Position numbers and translations under genes: made by a program
Notes under the pieces: generated by a model
What the model saw: the letters and a program-made list of their open reading frames with translations, nothing else
Told to the model about the DNA's origin: nothing
Database searches by the model: none
Shown: positions 14,404-18,669 of the stretch, piece by piece
How the letters are laid out: each line of letters opens with the position of its first letter
Numbering within the stretch: the first letter of the stretch is position 1
Origin: Gemmataceae bacterium
GTDB lineage: Bacteria > Planctomycetota > Planctomycetia > Gemmatales > Gemmataceae
Assembly: GCA_020847555.1 (NCBI GenBank)
Contig: JADLBT010000166.1
Location: 1-18,669 of the forward strand
DNA length: 18,669 nucleotides
Direction of reading: 5' to 3'

Positions 14404-14422
14404 CCGCCGCATCCTGCGGCGG
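14404..14422 (-). promoter_or_regulatory. Hairpin in the leader of the secreted-peptide gene
   Basis: CCGCCGCA (14404-14411) and TGCGGCGG (14415-14422) form a perfect 8-bp stem with a 3-base loop. In the minus-strand transcript it ends seven bases before the Shine-Dalgarno (14397-14390), so it leaves the ribosome site free but could affect initiation or mRNA stability. There is no further evidence of regulation. Confidence 0.35.
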
Positions 14423-14605
14423 ACCTCCGCCCAGGGGGCAAAGGATACATCGTTGCATTGAGGCGTCGGAACGCACCCGGATACAAGCAATCCCGGTGCC
14501 CAGGTGTCCCGGGAGGACATTTTTTCCGCCTAACACCTCGCAAGTGAAGGCAGAACAGGTTGTTAGAAAATGCCGAAGGAAGTGACTGGCCGTACTGGGC
14601 GATGC

Positions 14606-14635
14606 AGTGTACGGACTTTTTTTACAATCGGTCAA
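14606..14635 (-). promoter_or_regulatory. Weak promoter candidate for the small-gene pair
   Basis: On the minus strand: TTGACC (14635-14630), an 18-base spacer, TACACT (14611-14606). It lies in the AT-rich patch. It would leave a leader of more than 200 bases before ATG 14383, which weakens the case. Confidence 0.25.
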
Positions 14636-14738
14636 GATCAATTTACAACGAGCCGGCGGTCGGCGAAAAAGTTACTCTTCGGCGTCTGCACCAGCAGCGA
14701 GGTAGTTTACCGCATCGAGGCGGCGTGCGGAACCCCTT

Positions 14739-15836
14739 TCAGGAGAGCGGGTCGCGTTCGCGCCGACTCGCCCACACTTCCAGTTCCGCCCACCTCGTCT
14801 GGAGGATGGCGGCCAGTTCTTCCACCCCACAGCGTTCCGTGGCGTAGTGCCCCGGCAAGATCAGTCCCACTCCCTGCGCCTCGGCCGTCAAACAATCGTG
14901 AAAACGGACCTCTCCTGTCAGAAATACGTCTGCGCGAGCGCGCACCGCGTCGGCTAAAAACTCGCCCGCCGCGCCACACGCTACCCCGACGCGCTCGACG
15001 GGCCGTGTCGGGTCGCCGACCGTCTGCACCAGCGCGACCCGCAGCGCCGACCTGACCGCCTGCGCCAATTCCGCCAGTGACACCGGACGGGCAAGGCGGC
15101 CGAAGCGCCCCTCGCCGGCCGGGGCCGGCGAGGGGCGCAGCGGGTCGACGTCGTACGCCGGCTCCTCGTAGGAGTGGGCGCGGCGCATGGCGGCGACAGT
15201 CTGCTCCACGCGCCCCTCCGGACAGACGGCCTCGAGGCGCCATTCGCTGACCTCCTCGCGCCGCCCCTTCTGGCCGACGGCTGGGTTGGTCGCGTCGGAC
15301 CCGAAGAAGGTGCCGGTGCCGGCGAGGCGGAAACTGCACTCGCTGTACTGGCCGATCTGCCCGGCCCCGGCGGCGAACAGGGCGTCGCTGACGGAGGCGA
15401 GATCCTTGTCGGGGACGAAGACAACGATCTTGCACTGTCCGGCCGCGGCGCGGCGGCGCAGCGGCCTCACGTCGGTCAGTCCCAGGCGGCGGGCGAGGAT
15501 GTCGTTGATGCCGCCGGGAGCGTTGTCGAACGCCGTGTGCGGGCTGTAGACCGCGACCCCATGCCCGATGAGCGACAGTAGCATGCGCCCCTCGGGGGTG
15601 GCGGCGGTCAGCCGTTTGACGGCACGGAAGAGGATCGGGTGATGCGTCACGATGAGTTGCACGCCTGACTCAACGGCCTCGGCGGCGCTGTCGGGAGTGA
15701 CGGTCAGGCAGGTCATGACGCGCCGCGCCGTGGCGGTCGGGTCGCCGAGGAGCAGGCCGACGTTGTCCCAGTCGGCGGCGAGTTCCAGCGGGGCGAGTTC
15801 CTTGAGGTGGTCGGTAATCTCGGCGACGGTGGTCAT
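14739..15836 (-). CDS. Nif3/YqfO-type dinuclear metal-centre protein (DUF34)
   Basis: 365 residues from ATG 15836, preceded by GAGGA (15847-15843) with a 6-base spacer. Nif3 motifs: ADWDNVGLLLGD at the N-terminus, THHPILF (H65, H66), YSPHTAFDNAPGGIND (H100, D104), and near the end TGEVRFHD and PGHYATE, which supply the rest of the two-metal site. The length fits the long YqfO form, which has a PII/CutA-like domain inserted in the middle. Here that is the stretch from CKIVVFVPDKDL to SYEEPAYDVDPL. The family forms hexameric rings. Its reaction is not settled, and the label GTP cyclohydrolase I type 2 in databases is doubtful. The frame stays open upstream to 16049, but those residues do not resemble the family. 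It lies downstream of the PP2C gene on the same strand, separated by two palindromes, so it is probably a separate unit. Confidence 0.9.
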   Translation of the reverse strand: MTTVAEITDHLKELAPLELAADWDNVGLLLGDPTATARRVMTCLTVTPDSAAEAVESGVQLIVTHHPILFRAVKRLTAATPEGRMLLSLIGHGVAVYSPHTAFDNAPGGINDILARRLGLTDVRPLRRRAAAGQCKIVVFVPDKDLASVSDALFAAGAGQIGQYSECSFRLAGTGTFFGSDATNPAVGQKGRREEVSEWRLEAVCPEGRVEQTVAAMRRAHSYEEPAYDVDPLRPSPAPAGEGRFGRLARPVSLAELAQAVRSALRVALVQTVGDPTRPVERVGVACGAAGEFLADAVRARADVFLTGEVRFHDCLTAEAQGVGLILPGHYATERCGVEELAAILQTRWAELEVWASRRERDPLS

Positions 15837-15899
15837 GGGTGGTCCTCGCGGGCGGCGTCGTGCAATCCCAGGGGAGTTGATGTGCATGGTATGGCCGGA

Positions 15900-15921
15900 C
15901 CCACGGGTGGCGCCTCGTGGG
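15900..15921 (-). terminator. Imperfect CCCACG/CGTGGG hairpin 3' of the PP2C gene
   Basis: CCCACG (15900-15905) pairs with CGTGGG (15916-15921). One G-T and one G-C pair extend the stem inward. Read on the minus strand, the segment CCCACGAGGCGCCACCCGTG differs at one base from the core at 5601-5620, so it is a diverged copy of the same element. It lies about 125 bases after the PP2C stop. Confidence 0.45.
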
Positions 15922-15971
15922 GCAGGCTTCGGGCAGGGATCGCCTGGACAGGGACAACGGCTTGTCCGAGG

Positions 15972-16020
15972 CCGAAGCGCAAGCGCGGGGCGAGACGCGC
16001 GCCCGTCGCTGGCGCTCCGG
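15972..16020. repeat. Imperfect palindrome with GAGCGCCAGCG-like arms
   Basis: CCGAAGCGCAAGCG (15972-15985) matches the complement of CGCTGGCGCTCCGG (16007-16020) at 12 of 14 positions, with a 21-base loop that is itself GC-rich. The right arm shares CGCTGGCGCTC with the repeat at 13873-13883. It begins about 25 bases beyond the PP2C stop (minus strand), so it is again at a gene 3' end. Confidence 0.45.
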
Positions 16021-16045
16021 GTTGGTCCGCCGGCGCCGGCACGCT

Positions 16046-16762
16046 TCAAGCGTCGATGACGATGACGGTGACGTTGTCGTCCCCGCCGGCCGCGTTCGCC
16101 GCCGCCACCAGCCGCTCACAACTCTGGCGCGGCGACAGTTCCCGGTCCAGCAGCGGGCGCAGCGCCTCGTCCTTCACCTGCTCCGTCAGCCCGTCGCTGC
16201 ACAGCAGCAGCCGGTCGCCCGAGAGCAGGTCCACGGACCGGACGTGTACCTCGGCCGAACCGGCCATGCCGGCGTAGCGGGTCGGCCCGCCGTTACTGCG
16301 GCCCTTCGCCTCCTCGGCCGTGAGCCAGCCCAGATCGACCAGGCGCTGCACGAACGAGTGGTCGCGCGTCAGCCGTTCCAGCTGGCCCGCGCGGAGCAGG
16401 TACGCGCGGCTGTCGCCCAGGTGGGCGATCAGCGCGTGCCGGCCCCGGACCAGGGCCAGGACCACCGTCGCGCCGAGCATGTCGAGGCGCCGCCCTCGCT
16501 CGTGGCGGACCTTCTCGCTCACCGCCGCGACTGCCCGGCCAACGGCCTGCGCGGCCCGGTCGGCGGTCGGGGAAGGCACGCCCGCGAGCGCCTCGCGCAG
16601 CGCGGCGGGCAGGGCGTCCACGACCAGCTGCGGGGAGACGGCCTCCGCCATCCCGTCGGAAATAACGAACAGGCCCAGCTCGAGGTCGATCTGCCAGCGG
16701 TCCTGGTTCTCGTCGTGGGTTCGCCCCGGGTCACTCAAAGCGGCGTGGTGGCTTTTTTTCAC
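16046..16762 (-). CDS. PP2C-type Ser/Thr protein phosphatase
   Basis: 238 residues from GTG 16762. Motifs of the PPM/PP2C family: SDPGRTHDENQD (first metal Asp, D11), LFVISDGM (D36, G37), LGATVVLALV, AHLGDSRAYLL, LTRDHS, LCSDGLTE and GGDDNVTVIVI at the C-terminus. The usual DGMGG reads DGMAEA, a small departure, but the metal-binding Asp residues are kept. The protein is cytoplasmic, with no membrane segment, and would remove phosphate from Ser/Thr of proteins phosphorylated by kinases such as the one at 8243. The start is a judgement: GTG 16762 has GGGAGG about 10 bases upstream, and the residues before it (to GTG 16831) do not look like the family. The gene is divergent from the glycosyltransferase. 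Confidence 0.9.
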   Translation of the reverse strand: MKKSHHAALSDPGRTHDENQDRWQIDLELGLFVISDGMAEAVSPQLVVDALPAALREALAGVPSPTADRAAQAVGRAVAAVSEKVRHERGRRLDMLGATVVLALVRGRHALIAHLGDSRAYLLRAGQLERLTRDHSFVQRLVDLGWLTAEEAKGRSNGGPTRYAGMAGSAEVHVRSVDLLSGDRLLLCSDGLTEQVKDEALRPLLDRELSPRQSCERLVAAANAAGGDDNVTVIVIDA

Positions 16763-16835
16763 GGTGGCCTGCCCTCCCTTGTTAGCACTTTCGGCAAAGC
16801 GTTCCCCGGCCGCAAGCACAATCGCTCCCACACCG

Positions 16836-16864
16836 TTGCGATCTTCGGCCCGGTGGACTATTCT
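16836..16864 (+). promoter_or_regulatory. Putative promoter of the glycosyltransferase gene
   Basis: TTGCGA (16836-16841), a 17-base spacer, TATTCT (16859-16864): four of six matches in each box. It lies in the 220-base divergent gap with the PP2C gene and would give a leader of about 110 bases. Confidence 0.4.
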
Positions 16865-16982
16865 TGGCGGCGGTAGCGGTCGTTACATCTGGCGCAGGTT
16901 CGTGCCAGGCAATGTGAAGGGACGAACGACCAACCCGCCGGCTCCCGGCGCACCCCCCGCTCACAGAAAGGTTCCGTCGCTC

Positions 16983-18128
16983 ATGCCACCGCGCATCCTC
17001 ATTCTGTCCGCGTCCGTCGGCGCCGGTCACCTGCGAGCCGCCGAGGCCGTCGAGGCGGCCCTCCGCCAACTCGCGCCGGAGGCGCACGTCACGAACCTCG
17101 ACGTCCTCGACATGACCAACCGTCTGTTCCGGCGCTTCTACGCCAAATCGTATCTGAATCTGGTGAACAGCGCCCCGTACCTGCTTGGCCACTTCTACGA
17201 CGCCCTCGACAGGCCGAGCAGGTCCGGCAAGAACCGTGGCGATCGCTTCCGGTTGATGATGGAGAAGCTCAACCTCGGCAAGTTCATCCGGTTCCTGCAG
17301 GCGGAGTCGTGGGATCTCGTCATCAACACCCACTTCCTGCCGGCGGAGATCATCGCCAACCTGCGCAGGCACGGCCGGCTGGCGGTGCCGCAGGCGACGG
17401 TCACGACCGACTTCGAGACGCACCGGCTGTGGGTGAATCAGCCGTGCGACCGCTACTTCACCGCCACGGAGGAGGGCCGGATCCACCTCCAGACGTGGGG
17501 CGTGCCGGCGTCGGCCACAGTCGCGACCGGGATCCCGATCCTGCCGGCGTTCGGGCTCCCGAAGGACCGGGCCGCCCTGCTGAGCAAGCACGGTCTGGCC
17601 GCGGACCGGCGGGTCGTGCTGCAGATGGCGGGCGGGTTCGGGGTCGGCCCGATTGAGGAACTTTACAAGGCCATCCTCGCCATTGACACCCCACTTCAGG
17701 TAGTGACAGTGGCCGGTCGCAACGAGGCGCTGAGGAAGGAACTGGAGGCCGTCCCGTGCCCGGACCGGCACCGGGCGAAGGTGGTCGGGTTCACGAAGGA
17801 GATCCACGAGTTGATGGGCGTGGCGGATGTGGTGGTATCCAAGCCGGGCGGCCTGACGACGTCGGAGGCGCTGGCGAGCGGGGCGGTGATGGCGGTGGTC
17901 AACCCGGTGCCGGGGCAGGAGACGCGCAACAGCGACTACCTGCTGGAGAACGGGGCGGCCATCAAGGTGAACCACCCGGCCCTGCTGTCCTACAAGCTCG
18001 GCGCCCTGCTCGCCGACGCGGACCGGCTGGAGCGGCTGCGCGCCAACGTTCGTCGCATCGCCCGGCCGCAGGCCGCGTTCGAGGTGGCGGAGCGGTCGCT
18101 GGAACGGGTGGGGGCGAAGGTGCAATGA
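16983..18128 (+). CDS. UgtP/MGDG-synthase-type glycosyltransferase (GT28)
   Basis: 381 residues. The N-terminal SASVGAGHLRAAEAV (GAGH 13-16) is the acceptor-binding start of monogalactosyl- and diglucosyl-diacylglycerol synthases. Further on are NTHFLPAEI, TTDFETHRLW, DRYFTATEE, ATGIPILPAF, QMAGGFGVG, GFTKEIHELMGVADVVVSKPGGLTTSEAL (in pieces, the nucleotide-sugar site) and NPVPGQETRNSDYLLENGAA. Enzymes of this family move a sugar from a UDP-sugar to diacylglycerol at the inner face of the membrane, making glycolipids. The sugar cannot be told from sequence alone. ATG 16983 has AGAAAGG (16965-16971) upstream, with an 11-base spacer. The open frame extends to 16320 across the PP2C gene on the opposite strand, which I reject. 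A perfect hairpin follows the stop. Confidence 0.88.
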   Translation: MPPRILILSASVGAGHLRAAEAVEAALRQLAPEAHVTNLDVLDMTNRLFRRFYAKSYLNLVNSAPYLLGHFYDALDRPSRSGKNRGDRFRLMMEKLNLGKFIRFLQAESWDLVINTHFLPAEIIANLRRHGRLAVPQATVTTDFETHRLWVNQPCDRYFTATEEGRIHLQTWGVPASATVATGIPILPAFGLPKDRAALLSKHGLAADRRVVLQMAGGFGVGPIEELYKAILAIDTPLQVVTVAGRNEALRKELEAVPCPDRHRAKVVGFTKEIHELMGVADVVVSKPGGLTTSEALASGAVMAVVNPVPGQETRNSDYLLENGAAIKVNHPALLSYKLGALLADADRLERLRANVRRIARPQAAFEVAERSLERVGAKVQ

Positions 18129-18138
18129 GTGAGGAAAG

Positions 18139-18168
18139 AAAGCCCACGGGACGCCGCCCGTGGGCTTT
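18139..18168. terminator. Perfect 12-bp bidirectional terminator
   Basis: AAAGCCCACGGG (18139-18150) pairs perfectly with CCCGTGGGCTTT (18157-18168) across ACGCCG. The A-tract and T-tract ends let it work in both directions, and it lies between the convergent glycosyltransferase and truD stops. It is the cleanest copy of the CCCACGGG family in this window. Confidence 0.75.
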
Positions 18169-18180
18169 AACTCCTCCTTC

Positions 18181-18669
18181 TCACTCCCTCTCTTCACTCC
18201 TCGCCGCGATGCGCTTGACGATCAAGGTGGCGTAGGCCCCGCGGGGCAGGTCAAACGCGAGGGCCAGCTTTCGCCGCTTCCGGTTCACCTCGTCCTCGGC
18301 GGACTCGTGGCCGAGCCTCACCGGCAGACACAGCGCCGCCCGGGTGCCGCGGCTGAAGAACAGCTTGCGAAAACCCCTCAGCCTGAGCTGTTCGCGCGTC
18401 AGTCCCTCCTCGGTCAGGATGGCGGCCACCAGCGCCTCGCGCGGGTCGGTGGGGTCGAACTCCAGCCGGGGCGACGGCAGCGGCAGCTGCAACTCGGCCA
18501 GGTGGCTGCGCTGGTCGTCGCCCAGGTTGCGCAGCATCGGCACCTCGCCCAGGCGCAGCCGGACCGGCACCAGTTGCTCCGGGCGCAGGTGCTCGCGTAG
18601 CCAGCGCGCCAGGACGCGGTTCCACAGGTGGCTCTGGTAGGCGGACAGGTACAGCCCGCGCAGGTCCGG
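18181..18669 (-). CDS. truD: tRNA pseudouridine synthase TruD, C-terminal part
   Basis: The frame is open to the right edge, so the start is outside. 162 C-terminal residues are visible. The stretch RGLYLSAYQSHLWNRVLARW near the edge and LAFDLPRGAYATLIVKRI at the end are TruD signatures (the latter is the typical S/F-LP-x-G-x-YATxxL tail). TruD makes pseudouridine at position 13 of tRNA-Glu. The catalytic Asp lies in the missing N-terminal part. The RGFRKLFFSRGTRAA segment belongs to the same family. A GTG at 18570 in the same frame is internal. It converges with the glycosyltransferase gene and shares its terminator. Confidence 0.88.
   Translation of the reverse strand, partial: PDLRGLYLSAYQSHLWNRVLARWLREHLRPEQLVPVRLRLGEVPMLRNLGDDQRSHLAELQLPLPSPRLEFDPTDPREALVAAILTEEGLTREQLRLRGFRKLFFSRGTRAALCLPVRLGHESAEDEVNRKRRKLALAFDLPRGAYATLIVKRIAARSEERE

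Larger units (their letters stand above)
14384..14738. other. Gene-free gap between the nif3-like gene and the secreted-peptide gene
   Basis: About 355 bases with no convincing gene on either strand. It holds the leader and ribosome site of the secreted peptide (minus strand). Part of it (14581-14640) is about 48% GC by my count, clearly more AT-rich than the neighbouring genes, and carries the weak promoter candidate at 14606-14635. There is no tRNA or CRISPR-like repeat. Confidence 0.5.

Noticed and set aside
15837..16049. Upstream extension of the Nif3-like protein
   Set aside because: The extra residues are Pro/Arg-rich and unlike the family, and they cover two palindromes. ATG 15836 has its own ribosome site.
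16320..16982. Upstream extension of the glycosyltransferase frame
   Set aside because: It runs antisense through the PP2C gene and gives Arg/Ser-rich residues. The family start GAGH follows closely after ATG 16983.

Overview
The window is high-GC bacterial DNA. I infer a Gemmata-like planctomycete from three things: a Hanks-type Ser/Thr kinase with a very large extracytoplasmic half, a separate FHA/coiled-coil protein and a PP2C phosphatase, and many palindromic GC-rich intergenic elements. No marker gene fixes the taxonomy.

Left end (1-3755): the 3' part of a type I-G (formerly I-U) CRISPR gene, csb2, is followed on the same strand by an Mre11/SbcD-type nuclease gene and a Rad50/SbcC-type ATPase gene that overlap by four bases. 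The SbcC frame stops just after the D-loop and lacks the H-loop end of the ATPase. At the break there is a short hairpin, and the dus gene starts at once. This looks like the eroded edge of a CRISPR island. No CRISPR array is visible.

Middle (3763-12007): a DusC-like tRNA-dihydrouridine synthase, a thioredoxin with a good sigma70-type promoter, and a block of three hairpins. Then come an FHA-plus-coiled-coil protein and a 1254-residue membrane Ser/Thr kinase with a near-consensus promoter and a probable beta-helix outer domain. The FHA protein and kinase are the core of a phospho-signalling locus, and the PP2C phosphatase lies about 4 kb further on.

Right part, mostly minus strand (12108-16762): a polytopic membrane protein, two small genes with strong ribosome sites (a 60-residue acidic peptide and a 75-residue secreted peptide), a Nif3/YqfO-type protein and the PP2C phosphatase. 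Divergent from the phosphatase is a UgtP/MGDG-synthase-type glycosyltransferase (plus strand). The window ends inside truD (minus strand).

A recurring theme is a family of hairpins of the form CCCACGGG-loop-CCCGTGGG. They lie just 3' of dus, trxA, the PP2C gene and the glycosyltransferase, and probably act as terminators. A second palindrome family (core GAGCGCCAGCG) lies 3' of the small-gene pair and of the PP2C gene.
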